Below, in pieces: positions 21,708-29,833 of a stretch of DNA of 34,533 nucleotides. This stretch comes from Candidatus Alkanophaga volatiphilum. Its GTDB lineage: Archaea; Halobacteriota; Syntropharchaeia; Alkanophagales; B39-G2. The position numbers and the translations under genes were made by a program. Below the pieces are notes generated by a model. It was given only the letters and a program-made list of their open reading frames with translations. It ran no database searches and was not told the DNA's origin. Each line of letters opens with the position of its first letter. Position 1 is the stretch's first letter. The stretch spans positions 1 to 34,533 of the forward strand of contig JAPHEE010000018.1 of the NCBI GenBank assembly GCA_029259545.1, in the 5' to 3' direction.

Positions 21708-22704
21708 CGCCAAAATGCAGATAGCCTTTTAGCTCTATTTTTTCCCTTTTGTCGCCTTTCATGTAAATTCCCTCATCCAACCGCTTGACTTCGCCTATTA
21801 CGCTTATTTTCGTCCCTGTTTCTTTCTCTACTTTTTTAAGGACGTCTAAACTGTCACGGCGTGCTGTGAAGAGCAACTCGTAATCGCCACCGTAATACAA
21901 GGCAAGCTCCAAGGCTTTTTCGCCGAGAGCATTCCTGAGCTCTTTCGGCACTGGGATTTTCTCCGGATAAATCTCGAAGCCGACGCCGCTACTCATCGAA
22001 AGCTCGTGTAAGGATTTCGCAAGCCCATCACTCACGTCCATCATCGAAGTCACCACGCCCGTCTCTGCGAGCGCAATGCCCTCTTTCACCCGCGGCATCG
22101 GCTTTAAAAGGGCTTTTTTTGCAACTTCTTCTGCGCTCCGGGATAGCCGTGGCTTGACATTACCCCTGAGCAATTCTAAGCCGAGAGCTGCATTTCCGAG
22201 GTGCCCAGTGACGCAAACGGCGTCGCCGACGTTGGCTCCACTCCTTTTTATTAACTTACGCCTTTCGACGAAACCCACGCAAGTCCCGACGAGTGTGAGT
22301 TCGTCACTTCTTCCGACATCCCCTCCCACCACGAAAACGTCGAACTGCGACGCACATCTCTCAATGCCTTCTGCGATTTCCTCTACGAGCGAAACCTCGG
22401 CGTCCGGGGGAATGCCCATCGCAACCGTGAACGCGAGCGGACGGGCGCCCATGGCGGCAACATCGCTTAAATTTGCGGCGACCACGCTCCAGCCCATCTG
22501 AAACGGCGTCATGCCTTTCGGGAAGTGCGTTGAAGCCCGCATTCCGTCGGTAGTCATAACAAGGCATTTTCCTGTAAGGCACTTGCATTCTAACACCGCA
22601 CAGTCGTCATCCCCTGCTCCTAGGATTACAGGCGGGTAGTGTCGTCTGAATTTGCATGCAATTTTTTTGATAAGCTCCAGCTCACCTGCTTCCTCGACTT
22701 TCAT
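21697..22704 (-). CDS. thiL: Thiamine-monophosphate kinase
   Basis: About 335 residues. ThiL phosphorylates thiamine monophosphate to the active diphosphate with ATP. Family blocks include ELELIKKIACKF, GAGDDDCAVLE, LVMTTDGMRASTHFPKGM, AANLSDVAAMGARP, VVGGDVGRSDELTLVGT, MMDVSDGLAKSLHELS and YYGGDYELLFTA. ATG 22704 (MKVEEAGELEL) fits the usual family start. The frame is open to 22764, but the extra residues look non-native. It is divergent from the Nfn-like pair and convergent with the NTPase gene. Confidence 0.93.
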   Translation of the reverse strand: MKVEEAGELELIKKIACKFRRHYPPVILGAGDDDCAVLECKCLTGKCLVMTTDGMRASTHFPKGMTPFQMGWSVVAANLSDVAAMGARPLAFTVAMGIPPDAEVSLVEEIAEGIERCASQFDVFVVGGDVGRSDELTLVGTCVGFVERRKLIKRSGANVGDAVCVTGHLGNAALGLELLRGNVKPRLSRSAEEVAKKALLKPMPRVKEGIALAETGVVTSMMDVSDGLAKSLHELSMSSGVGFEIYPEKIPVPKELRNALGEKALELALYYGGDYELLFTARRDSLDVLKKVEKETGTKISVIGEVKRLDEGIYMKGDKREKIELKGYLHFGATP

Positions 22705-22790
22705 TTTATTTTCATTTCTTCCTTCAATTTTTAAGGAAATGACTAAACGGAAAGGCAGAAGCATCGTGGGGCATAAGCAAGGGAGGGGCG

Positions 22791-23648
22791 ATGTATGAAA
22801 TAGTTGAGAAGAGGGAGTTAGCGCCGGGAATAAAGCGATTTGACGTTTTTGCGCCGCTGGTGGCGAGGCGGGCGAGGGCAGGGCAATTTGTCATCTTAAG
22901 GGTCAACGAGCGTGGCGAGCGCATCCCCTTAACAATAGTTGCCGCCGATGCCAAGAAAGGCACTGTGACGATAATATTTCGGGAAGTTGGAAAGACGACG
23001 AAGAAGCTTGGGAGCCTGCGTGAAGGTGACTGCATCCTCGACTTCGTCGGCCCTCTGGGCGTGCCCGCAAGCATCAAGAAATACGGATGCGTAGCGTGCG
23101 TCGGGGGCGGCGTTGGCGTCGCTGCTGTTTACCCACGGGCGAGGGCTTTAAAAGCTGTCGGCAACTACGTGATCTCAATAATCGGAGCGCGGTCCAAAGA
23201 GTTATTGATTTTGGAGAGAGAGATGTGGGAGGTGAGCGATGAGCTTTACGTGACTACCGATGACGGCTCTAAGGGGCGTAGGGGTCTTGTAAGCGACGTT
23301 TTGCGTGACTTGCTTGAAGCTGCGGCGGCGGGACGGCGTCGTAAAATAGATTTCGTAACGGCAGCAGGTCCTGTAGCGATGATGAAGGCGGTGGCTGAGG
23401 TCACGAGACCTTACGGGATAAAAACAGTTGTGAGCTTGAATCCGATAATGGTAGATGGAACGGGAATGTGTGGCTCGTGTCGTGTGACGGTCGGCGGCGA
23501 GACGAAGTTCGCCTGCGTCCATGGTCCAGAGTTCGATGCGCACCTTGTCGATTTCGACGAGCTCCTCTCCCGCAACGCAAGATATTTGGAGGAGGAGCGG
23601 CTGGCGTTGGAGCTGCTTGAGCGGGCGGCGGGGAACGGAGGTGCGTGA
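22791..23648 (+). CDS. NfnA/SudB-like FAD and [2Fe-2S] oxidoreductase subunit
   Basis: A 285-residue ferredoxin-NADP reductase-fold subunit. FAD binding is seen in RIPLTIVAAD and the NAD(P) site in CVGGGVGVAAVYPRARALK. The C-terminal [2Fe-2S] site is DGTGMCGSCRVTVGG followed by FACVHGPEFD. With the next gene it should form a heterodimer like NfnAB (electron-bifurcating NADH-dependent ferredoxin:NADP oxidoreductase) or sulfide dehydrogenase SudAB. It could be mistaken for the dihydroorotate dehydrogenase electron-transfer subunit, but the neighbour argues for Nfn/Sud. The next gene starts directly after its stop. Confidence 0.9.
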   Translation: MYEIVEKRELAPGIKRFDVFAPLVARRARAGQFVILRVNERGERIPLTIVAADAKKGTVTIIFREVGKTTKKLGSLREGDCILDFVGPLGVPASIKKYGCVACVGGGVGVAAVYPRARALKAVGNYVISIIGARSKELLILEREMWEVSDELYVTTDDGSKGRRGLVSDVLRDLLEAAAAGRRRKIDFVTAAGPVAMMKAVAEVTRPYGIKTVVSLNPIMVDGTGMCGSCRVTVGGETKFACVHGPEFDAHLVDFDELLSRNARYLEEERLALELLERAAGNGGA

Positions 23649-25220
23649 ATGCAAGCGGAGGCGGAAGAAGGGGTTAGGGCGACGAAATACCCGATGCCTG
23701 AGCAAGATCCAAAGGAACGAATAAAAAATTTTGAGGAGGTCGCCCTTGGCTACGACGAGGAGACGGCGGTGAAGGAGGCAAAGCGATGCTTACAGTGCAA
23801 GCGTCCGGGGTGTGTGCAGGGCTGTCCGGTTGGAGTCGACATCCCTGCCTTCATAAGGGCAATACAAGAGCGGGATTTCGACAGGGGCATAGAAGTAATA
23901 AGGGAGAAAAACAGCCTGCCCGCGGTCTGCGGGCGTGTATGTCCGCATGAGACGCAGTGCGAAAGCCTTTGCTGGCTGAGCGTCGGCTGCTCAAGATATA
24001 TGCGTCCTGAGGCGAGACGGAAGTTAGAGGAGCATCTTAAACGGCACGGCGTCGTCAGGGTCAAAAGGGAACCTGTAGCCATCGGCAGGCTTGAGCGTTT
24101 CTTAGCGGATTATGAACTCAGGAAGCGGGCGGGGGCTGTGGGGACGCTGCGGACAACGGGCGGGCAGGGGGGAGGAAGAGGAAAGCGGCGGGGCGCACCG
24201 AGCGGGGTCGAAGTAGCGGAGCTGCTTTGCGAGCGGGGGAAGGAGCAACGGGTTGCGGTCGTCGGCTCCGGACCCGCTGGACTCTCGTGCGCGTACGAGC
24301 TTGTGCGACTCGGCTACGACGTCGTGATCTTCGAGGCGTTGCACGAGGCGGGCGGCGTCCTGACCTACGGCATCCCGGAGTTCAGGCTGCCAAAGCACGT
24401 CGTGAAGGCTGAGATCGAGCGATTGAAGGAATTGGGGGTGAAAATCGTGACCAACGTCGTCGTCGGCAGGACGATCACGGTGGAGGAGCTTTTGAGGGGT
24501 TTCGGCGCAGTTTTCATAGGCACGGGCGCCGGACTTCCGAGGTTCATGGGCGTGCCCGGCGAGAACCTCAACGGCATTTACTCGGCGAACGAGTTCCTCA
24601 CGAGGATAAACCTGATGAAAGCCTACAGGTTTCCGGAGTACGACACGCCGATACGCGTCGGCAGGAGAGTTGCGGTGGTGGGGGGCGGGAACGTCGCCTT
24701 GGACTGCGCCCGTTGCGCTCTCAGGCTCGGCGCCGAGGAGTCTATAATCGTGTATCGAAGGACGGAGCGTGAGATGCCAGCCCGTGCCGAGGAGATAAAA
24801 CGTGCGAGGGAGGAAGGTGTGAGGTTTGAGTTTCTTGCAACGCCCGTCCGCTACATCGGCGAGAACGGCTGGGTGCGGCGGATGGAGTGCGTGCGCATGC
24901 GTCTCGGCGAGCCTGACGCTTCGGGGCGTCGCCGCCCTATTCCTATCGAGGGCTCGGAGTTTTTGATCGACGTGGATACCGTCGTCGTGGCTATAGGGCA
25001 ACGCCCGAACGCGCCGAGCGTTAGGGGCTTAGCGGTGACGAAACGCGGCACTATCGTAGTAGATGAAGAAGGAAAGACTTCTGTGAGGGGAGTTTTTGCG
25101 GGCGGCGATGTTACGACCGGCGCCGCCACCGTGATTTCAGCAATGTCCGCTGGGAAGAGGGCGGCACTTGCCATCCATAAGTATCTTCGTGACCAACGCT
25201 GGCTGGCGGACAAAGCTTAA
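23649..25220 (+). CDS. NfnB/SudA/GltA-like FAD, Fe-S oxidoreductase with two insertions
   Basis: A 523-residue subunit, longer than the usual 460-480. The N-terminal Fe-S part is CLQCKRPGCVQGCPVGVDIP and CGRVCPHETQCESLC. FAD-binding VVGSGPAGLSCAYELVRLGY and NAD(P)-binding VAVVGGGNVALDCARCALRL follow, and the C-terminal FAD block is GVFAGGDVTTGAATVISAMS. Two segments look inserted. About 28 residues lie between CESLC and EPVAIGRLERF. A Gly/Arg-rich stretch (TTGGQGGGRGKRRGAPSG) with flanks lies before the first Rossmann fold. With the preceding gene it should move electrons between NAD(P)H and ferredoxin, polysulfide or glutamate synthesis; which one cannot be decided. Confidence 0.9.
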   Translation: MQAEAEEGVRATKYPMPEQDPKERIKNFEEVALGYDEETAVKEAKRCLQCKRPGCVQGCPVGVDIPAFIRAIQERDFDRGIEVIREKNSLPAVCGRVCPHETQCESLCWLSVGCSRYMRPEARRKLEEHLKRHGVVRVKREPVAIGRLERFLADYELRKRAGAVGTLRTTGGQGGGRGKRRGAPSGVEVAELLCERGKEQRVAVVGSGPAGLSCAYELVRLGYDVVIFEALHEAGGVLTYGIPEFRLPKHVVKAEIERLKELGVKIVTNVVVGRTITVEELLRGFGAVFIGTGAGLPRFMGVPGENLNGIYSANEFLTRINLMKAYRFPEYDTPIRVGRRVAVVGGGNVALDCARCALRLGAEESIIVYRRTEREMPARAEEIKRAREEGVRFEFLATPVRYIGENGWVRRMECVRMRLGEPDASGRRRPIPIEGSEFLIDVDTVVVAIGQRPNAPSVRGLAVTKRGTIVVDEEGKTSVRGVFAGGDVTTGAATVISAMSAGKRAALAIHKYLRDQRWLADKA

Positions 25221-25251
25221 TTTGCATGCCTTTCCTACTTGAAAAGGAGAA

Positions 25252-26151
25252 ATGAAAACCTGTAAGAGATGCAGGAAGAAGAGGGCGGACGTGGTTCTCA
25301 GCGGCGTGCGTTTCTGCAGCTCGTGTTTCATCGAGTATTTCGAGAAGCAGGTGCAGCGTGCGATCAACGGCGAGAAGCTCGGCGTGCAAATGTTCTCGAA
25401 GGACGATCGCATTCTCGTGGCGGTCTCCGGCGGTAAGGACAGCATGTCGCTCTGGAACGTCCTGAACGATCTTGGTTACGAGACTTGTGGGTTTCATATA
25501 GACCTTGGCATCGACGAATACTCTGAGGCTTCAAGAAGGGTCGTTGAGAACTTTGCAGCATCAAAGAATCTCGACTTGATCGTGGTCGACCTGAGGAAAG
25601 AGTATGGAAGGAGCTTGTTCGAGCTGGCAGCTCGTGATGCGTGCTCCGCATGCGGCTTGGTGAAGCGGTATTTGATGAACAAAGTCGCCCACGAAGAGAA
25701 CTTTTCGGTGCTTGCCACTGGACACACGCTCGATGACGAGTGTGCTACGCTCCTAGGGAATTTGACGCGATGGAACTTAGAGTTTTTGCGGCGGCAGCAT
25801 CCTGTCTTGGAAAGCACACACCCGAAGCTGGTGCGTAAGGTAAAACCGTTGTTCAGGGTCACCGACGAAGAAACGGCAGCGTACGCGAGGATAAAACAAC
25901 TAAATTACGTGAGGGAGAAGTGTCCGCTGGCGAGAGGAGCGACGTCGCTCAGCTACAAAAATGCACTGAACGAGCTGGAGCGCCGTCACCCCGGCTTGAA
26001 AAAAGCGTTCTACCTCGGCTTCCTGAGGAACAAAGCGCTGTTCGGCAGCGATGAGGGTTTCGAGCTTAAAGAGTGTGAAGCCTGCGGCATGCCCACGGCG
26101 AACGTCGGACGTTGCGCATTCTGTAAGCTTTTGGAACGCTCAGAGCAGTGA
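25252..26151 (+). CDS. TtuA/Ncs6-type tRNA 2-thiolation enzyme
   Basis: A 299-residue PP-loop ATPase that activates a tRNA uridine for sulfur transfer (thiolated U34 or U54). The N-terminal zinc finger is CKRCRKK...FCSSC (Cys4, 7, 22, 25). The PP-loop is VAVSGGKDSMSLW (59-64). The [4Fe-4S] ligands Cys131, Cys134 (CSACGLVKR) and Cys224 (REKCPLARG) are kept. The C-terminal zinc finger is ECEACGMPTANVGRCAFCKL. This full set matches the TtuA/Ncs6 group rather than bacterial TtcA. Target position cannot be chosen from sequence. A sulfur-carrier partner is not in view. The gene before it ends 31 bp upstream. Confidence 0.92.
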   Translation: MKTCKRCRKKRADVVLSGVRFCSSCFIEYFEKQVQRAINGEKLGVQMFSKDDRILVAVSGGKDSMSLWNVLNDLGYETCGFHIDLGIDEYSEASRRVVENFAASKNLDLIVVDLRKEYGRSLFELAARDACSACGLVKRYLMNKVAHEENFSVLATGHTLDDECATLLGNLTRWNLEFLRRQHPVLESTHPKLVRKVKPLFRVTDEETAAYARIKQLNYVREKCPLARGATSLSYKNALNELERRHPGLKKAFYLGFLRNKALFGSDEGFELKECEACGMPTANVGRCAFCKLLERSEQ

Positions 26152-26236
26152 AGATACTTGCTTTTATCCTAAGCTTTACAGAGGGTTTGCTCAAAGATAT
26201 TGTGGAGAAAAGTTTAGGCGGTTACATTTTATTGAG

Positions 26237-27040
26237 ATGAAAATTGTCGAGGGTGATATCGTTCAGCTCGTAGACACGAAGGGACGCCGCTATCAATTTA
26301 GAGTGCGGCGGGGCGCCCAATTTTCCTTCCATAAAGGCGTCGTGCCGCATGACGAGCTCATCGGATTGGAGGAAGGCAGCGTCGTAATATCATCGCACGG
26401 TGAACGCCTTCTCGTGTTCAAGCCGACGCTTGCCGAGTTCGTTTTAAAGATGCAGCGAGGCGCCCAGATCATATATCCGAAGGACCTAGCCGCCATCTTG
26501 ATGCTTGCAGATGTTTTCCCGGGCGCCCGCGTTTTAGAGGCGGGCACGGGTTCCGCCGCCCTCACGCTCGCCCTACTCAGGGCGGTCGGAGAGCACGGCG
26601 TCGTCATCTCATATGAGGTCAGGAAGGAGTTTCTCGAAGTTGCAAAACGTAACGTCGAAGCATTCTTCGGCAACATCCCAGAAAATCTCATCCTTCGCGA
26701 GCGTAATATCTACGAAGGGCTTGTCGAGGACGACAAAAACCTAGATAGGATGATTTTAGACCTGCCAGAACCCTGGCGCGTTGTGAAGCACGCAAAGGCA
26801 TCGTTGCGGAGCGGCGGCATTCTCGTCGCATACAACCCTTCGATCCTCCAAATTTTCAAACTCTCAAAACGCATCAAAAAAACCGGAGGCTTCTTCATCA
26901 CCGGCGTCCACGAGGTGGTTGTCCGTGCTTGGGAAATCGGGCAGCGGAGCATACGCCCCGAACACAGAATGGTGGCGCACACCGGCTTCATTCTCACCGC
27001 CCGCCGTCTGAGCGTCGCTGGGACCGAACGCTCGTACTAG
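26237..27040 (+). CDS. trmI: tRNA (adenine-N1)-methyltransferase TrmI
   Basis: A 267-residue SAM-dependent enzyme making m1A at position 57/58 of the T loop. An N-terminal beta domain (MKIVEGDIVQLVDTKGRRYQ) is typical. SAM motif I is VLEAGTGSAALTLALL, the acidic residue is in VISYEVRKEF, and the catalytic-region motif is DLPEPWRVVKHA with VAYNPSILQ. ATG 26237 is at the expected family start; an open frame reaching back to 26051 overlaps the thiolase gene and is not native-looking. Together with the thiolase upstream it forms a tRNA-modification pair. Confidence 0.93.
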   Translation: MKIVEGDIVQLVDTKGRRYQFRVRRGAQFSFHKGVVPHDELIGLEEGSVVISSHGERLLVFKPTLAEFVLKMQRGAQIIYPKDLAAILMLADVFPGARVLEAGTGSAALTLALLRAVGEHGVVISYEVRKEFLEVAKRNVEAFFGNIPENLILRERNIYEGLVEDDKNLDRMILDLPEPWRVVKHAKASLRSGGILVAYNPSILQIFKLSKRIKKTGGFFITGVHEVVVRAWEIGQRSIRPEHRMVAHTGFILTARRLSVAGTERSY

Positions 27041-27324
27041 AGGACGGCAAGAAGATGCCAGAGCCCCTAAATCTGTGCCCGCTCGCCCGAGAGAAACCTA
27101 GACGTGTAGCTGAGCTTTACGAGGAGCGGAGGAGAAATGAGAATTAAAAGGAATTTTCAAGCGACCGACGTGAGCGATGACCGTGTTCGCCACGAACGTG
27201 GAGTCGAATTCAAACAGCGCCGAGAACTCGTGAACATCCGGTGTAACGCATCGACCACAAGCGACGCTTTATGTATACTCCGAGTGCCTACCTACTATCG
27301 GAGGCATCCTTGGCACCTCCAGCA
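27041..27324. other. Spacer without recognised gene
   Basis: Between trmI and the convergent methyltransferase. A 30-codon frame (MPEPLNLCPLAREKPRRVAE..., start 27055) and an 83-codon frame (start 27137) have no family likeness. I see no RNA motif I trust. Confidence 0.4.
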
Positions 27325-27351
27325 GGGAGGGCGTTTGGGGGGCGCCCTCCC
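27325..27351. terminator. Strong hairpin between convergent genes
   Basis: GGGAGGGCG pairs with CGCCCTCCC over 9 bp with a 9-nt loop, followed by TTCTCACTT. It lies just beyond the stop of the methyltransferase gene and downstream of trmI, where a bidirectional transcript end is expected. Confidence 0.5.
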
Positions 27352-27354
27352 TTC

Positions 27355-28269
27355 TCACTTATGTTGTAAGCATGTCAGGATGTTATGATTAGTTGCTTGT
27401 GTTTCCCACCATCGAATCCTTAGTGATGCGAGGCGGGGGATCGCTCTCTTTGCCACCTCATAATAATCTTTTCTGACTTCCACGCCAATACTCTCGTATC
27501 CTAGAGCCTCCGCTGCCGCTATCGTGGAGCCGCCTCCCATAAAGGGATCTAACACTATGCCTTCGCCCAAAGGCAAGGACGCCCATACTATCTTTCTCAT
27601 GAAGCTCTGAGGTTTGAGGGTCGGGTGAGGTGCTATCTCACGTTCACGCTCAGGAGTTCTCTCGCTGATTATTATGTCTTGGAACGGCCGTCCATCAGGA
27701 TAACGCCTCAAGGCACCAACTTTATATTTCCTAAGATTCTCGGCGACAGTCCCCATTAGGGGCTTCCTGAACAGCAGCCATGGCTCCCATTGCGATCTGG
27801 GCATAGTGCAGCAGCCTTTAAATTCTTCCTCAGCGTTTTTCGGTCGGAATCCTCCTCTCAATGTTTTGACTATCCTGACTATGATGCCTCTTACCTCAAA
27901 ACCAGCATCTTCTACCGCCTTGGCTACGTTATGGGCTACTAATTGATTGCTGGCTACGAACATATGAGCGCCTGGTACCAATACTCTGGATGCGAGACGT
28001 GCAAACTCATGCATGTATCCCTCTATGAAGCTTATTTCTTCTCTGCTCAAAACTGTAAACCTCGGTAAAGGTTTTCTCTCGTATCCTCCTATTTTCGGAG
28101 GTATTCTCCAAATGCCTCCAGAACGTTTTTCCATCTTTTCTAACTCCTCACTTTGGAACTCCCTGAAGCCGTAAGGGGGATCCGTGACTATGGCATGTAC
28201 CGAGTTCTCTTCCATCTTCTTCAACCATTGCAGGCAATCTTCATTGTAGATCTTGTAGCTCGTGAACAC
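27355..28269 (-). CDS. Site-specific DNA methyltransferase (beta-class, N4-C or N6-A)
   Basis: A 304-residue DNA methyltransferase. The catalytic motif IV comes first, IVTDPPYGFREF (Asp30), and the SAM motif I comes last, LDPFMGGGSTIAAAEAL, with HPTLKPQSFMRKIVWASL before it. That order marks the beta class, which contains N4-cytosine and N6-adenine enzymes. The middle 130 residues should hold target recognition. The start is GTG 28269, inside the end of the zinc-ribbon gene, with GGAGGTGA just before it. The endonuclease gene diverges nearby, so this is the protecting half of a type II-like restriction-modification system. It should modify the host genome. Confidence 0.92.
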   Translation of the reverse strand: MFTSYKIYNEDCLQWLKKMEENSVHAIVTDPPYGFREFQSEELEKMEKRSGGIWRIPPKIGGYERKPLPRFTVLSREEISFIEGYMHEFARLASRVLVPGAHMFVASNQLVAHNVAKAVEDAGFEVRGIIVRIVKTLRGGFRPKNAEEEFKGCCTMPRSQWEPWLLFRKPLMGTVAENLRKYKVGALRRYPDGRPFQDIIISERTPEREREIAPHPTLKPQSFMRKIVWASLPLGEGIVLDPFMGGGSTIAAAEALGYESIGVEVRKDYYEVAKRAIPRLASLRIRWWETQATNHNILTCLQHK

Positions 28270-28381
28270 TCACCTCCTTTGGTTTGGGAATTAGCCACTT
28301 CCCACACCGTGGACACCTTTTCGGACTTGGGACTCTCGGGATCCACTTGTAACCGCACTTCGGACACACCATCTCACGCAT
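28241..28381 (-). CDS. 46-residue zinc-ribbon protein of the restriction-modification locus
   Basis: A small protein MREMVCPKCGYKWIPRVPSP continuing to KRCPRCGKWLIPKPKE. CPKC and CPRC are 15 residues apart, a classic zinc ribbon. It overlaps the methyltransferase start by 29 nt and is read first in the transcript. A promoter element 25 bp upstream predicts a leaderless mRNA. It could be a regulator in the manner of restriction-modification controller proteins, though those are normally HTH proteins, or a DNA-binding accessory part of the methyltransferase. The function is inferred from position only. Confidence 0.75.
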   Translation of the reverse strand: MREMVCPKCGYKWIPRVPSPKRCPRCGKWLIPKPKEVSVHELQDLQ

Positions 28382-28402
28382 GCCACTACTATTACTACTA
28401 CG

Positions 28403-28416
28403 ATTACATAAAAGCT
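28403..28416. promoter_or_regulatory. Shared divergent promoter of the restriction-modification locus
   Basis: ATTACATAAAAGCT reads as a TATA box on both strands (ACATAAAAG forward, CTTTTATGTAA reverse). It is about 25 bp from the zinc-ribbon ATG and about 33 bp from the endonuclease GTG. Mutually exclusive use of one TATA region would link both halves of the system. Confidence 0.45.
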
Positions 28417-28444
28417 TAACTCTTTTTGCGGCTTCCCCTTTTGT

Positions 28445-29065
28445 GTGGGTTGGCTTGACATTCCGGAGGTAAAAGGACGGTTCAACCCGCAAGCAAAGTT
28501 GCCGTATGGCTTAAAGCTGGACGATATTAAAAAGGCTATGGAGTTCACCTACGGAGTTTTGAACACTCTCAATAAAGCGCTTATTGAAAAGGTAGGTTTA
28601 CGCCTGGAAGAAATCATGCGTCCTAATAGCTTTCCCGATCTTCTTAGCACCCTCCTAGTTGCAGGAATTTCCACATATTCGTCAACCTTGACGCAAAACC
28701 GGAAACATGATGGTTATCCCGATCTCTTACCCCTAGACATTGAAGAGTATAAGAAGGAAAACTACTTTGTGCACCATGGGAAAGAAGGCATAGAGGTGAA
28801 AGCTTCCAAGCAAAAAAGTGGATGGCAAGGGCATAATCCTGAAGAAGGCTGGCTTATGGTGTTCAGGTATGAAGTAGATAGGGAAACTGCCCCGAAAGAA
28901 AAAAGGAGTCCCACAAGGTTCGTTGAAGTGTTAGCCGCAAAACTAAAGAAAAGTGATTGGTCGTTCAGCGGTCGTGGTCCCATGTCGCGGAGGACGATCA
29001 CCGCCTCTGTGAATAAGAGTGGCGTGAAAAAAATGCGCCAAAATTGGATATACAGAGAATGCTAG
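28445..29065 (+). CDS. PD-(D/E)XK restriction endonuclease
   Basis: A 206-residue protein. The active-site core is HDGYPDLLPLDIEEY (Asp93) followed by KEGIEVKASKQK (Glu117, Lys119), then SGWQGHNPEEGWLMVFRYEV, a pattern I associate with type II restriction enzymes. It is divergent from a DNA methyltransferase, which fits a restriction-modification pair. The start is GTG 28445; no ribosome-binding site is seen and a near-leaderless transcript is likely. This gene and its promoter are visibly more AT-rich than flanking genes, a sign of transfer. The recognition sequence cannot be read from the protein. Confidence 0.85.
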   Translation: MGWLDIPEVKGRFNPQAKLPYGLKLDDIKKAMEFTYGVLNTLNKALIEKVGLRLEEIMRPNSFPDLLSTLLVAGISTYSSTLTQNRKHDGYPDLLPLDIEEYKKENYFVHHGKEGIEVKASKQKSGWQGHNPEEGWLMVFRYEVDRETAPKEKRSPTRFVEVLAAKLKKSDWSFSGRGPMSRRTITASVNKSGVKKMRQNWIYREC

Positions 29066-29126
29066 CTCTTCACTCTCATAAGCGTCGATGTGCAGCTAGC
29101 TTGGCGGCCTCCTCTTTCGCTCAATG

Positions 29127-29513
29127 CTATCCTACTTCTGGCGACTTCTTCTCGATCTCCCTTTTCACCTCCTCCAAAGCCCTCTTGGAAACCCTCGTCC
29201 TCACGACATTTTGCGATGATATTCGGTATACGGGCTCCCCTATCGGACTCAACTCATTCGTTCTGACAACATCCGCTAGAACCAGCTTGACATAGAGCCT
29301 CGTCCCGTCTTCCAACTCGTACTCGTTCCACTCCTCCCGCACAACCCTGAAGTTGAGCTTTCTCCCAGTCACAATCCTTCCATTTGGAGTCCTTATCTTC
29401 AGCTCCGGCTCGACCCCCTCCTCAGGCACGAGAACCACCAGCCTGTAGGTTCTCTCTCCAATAGATAAATTCCTTCGTCCATCACATTCCGAAGCCCTGA
29501 AACGGACACGCAA
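29127..29513 (-). CDS. Hypothetical protein, 128 residues
   Basis: Unrecognised, with mixed beta/alpha character: YRLVVLVPEEGVEPELKIRT, VTGRKLNFRVVREEWNEYEL, then RLYVKLVLADVVRTNELSPI, and a charged helical end KRALEEVKREIEKKSPE. The only start in frame is a TTG at 29513. A different frame just upstream reads MPDEYPTCVSVSG from an ATG, which raises the chance of a frameshift near the 5' end. It is convergent with the endonuclease gene and lies between it and repeat copy 3. Confidence 0.6.
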   Translation of the reverse strand: MRVRFRASECDGRRNLSIGERTYRLVVLVPEEGVEPELKIRTPNGRIVTGRKLNFRVVREEWNEYELEDGTRLYVKLVLADVVRTNELSPIGEPVYRISSQNVVRTRVSKRALEEVKREIEKKSPEVG

Positions 29514-29565
29514 GTTGGATACTCATCTGGCATCTGCCACCCTCCGGGTGAGAGGGCGAGAGTTG

Positions 29566-29787
29566 GTGACCTCCTCGCTTAGCAAGGGGCTTCCACCGGC
29601 GGGAGGTTGGGGGGTGTGTGCATATAGCGCTCCCGTCGGGCTTGGCATAAAGCCCCTGCCCACATTAGGCGTGGGCCCGTCCTAATGGGATAGACTTCAT
29701 AGTAAAATTAACTACCACCAACCTCCCCCACTTCCCCAATTCATCTCCGCCCGTCGGACGGAGCCTTCTTAGCGACTGAAGGTAAAG
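29566..29787 (-). repeat. tnpB-tail repeat, copy 3 (222 bp)
   Basis: Read on the minus strand it opens with CTTTACCTTCAGTCGCTAAG, runs through CTCCGTCCGACGGGCGGAGA and GATGAATTGGGG, then GGGAGCGCTATATGCACAC and CAACCTCCCGCCGGTGGAAG, and closes with GAGGAGGTCAC. The length equals copy 2. Its left part reads LYLQSLRRLRPTGGDELG, a tnpB tail. It lies about 46 bp downstream of the TPR gene and has the same orientation. Confidence 0.88.
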
Positions 29788-29833
29788 GGCTTGAGAGAGT
29801 CTCTTTAGATGTTAAAGGCTGTCTTTGGGTTTC

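Noticed and set aside
26051-26236. N-terminal extension of TrmI
   Set aside because: The frame is open, but it overlaps the thiolase gene and encodes no TrmI-like residues; the family start is at 26237.
27137-27388. 83-codon plus-strand frame after trmI
   Set aside because: No family match, poor composition, and it runs through the terminator-like hairpin and into the methyltransferase gene end.
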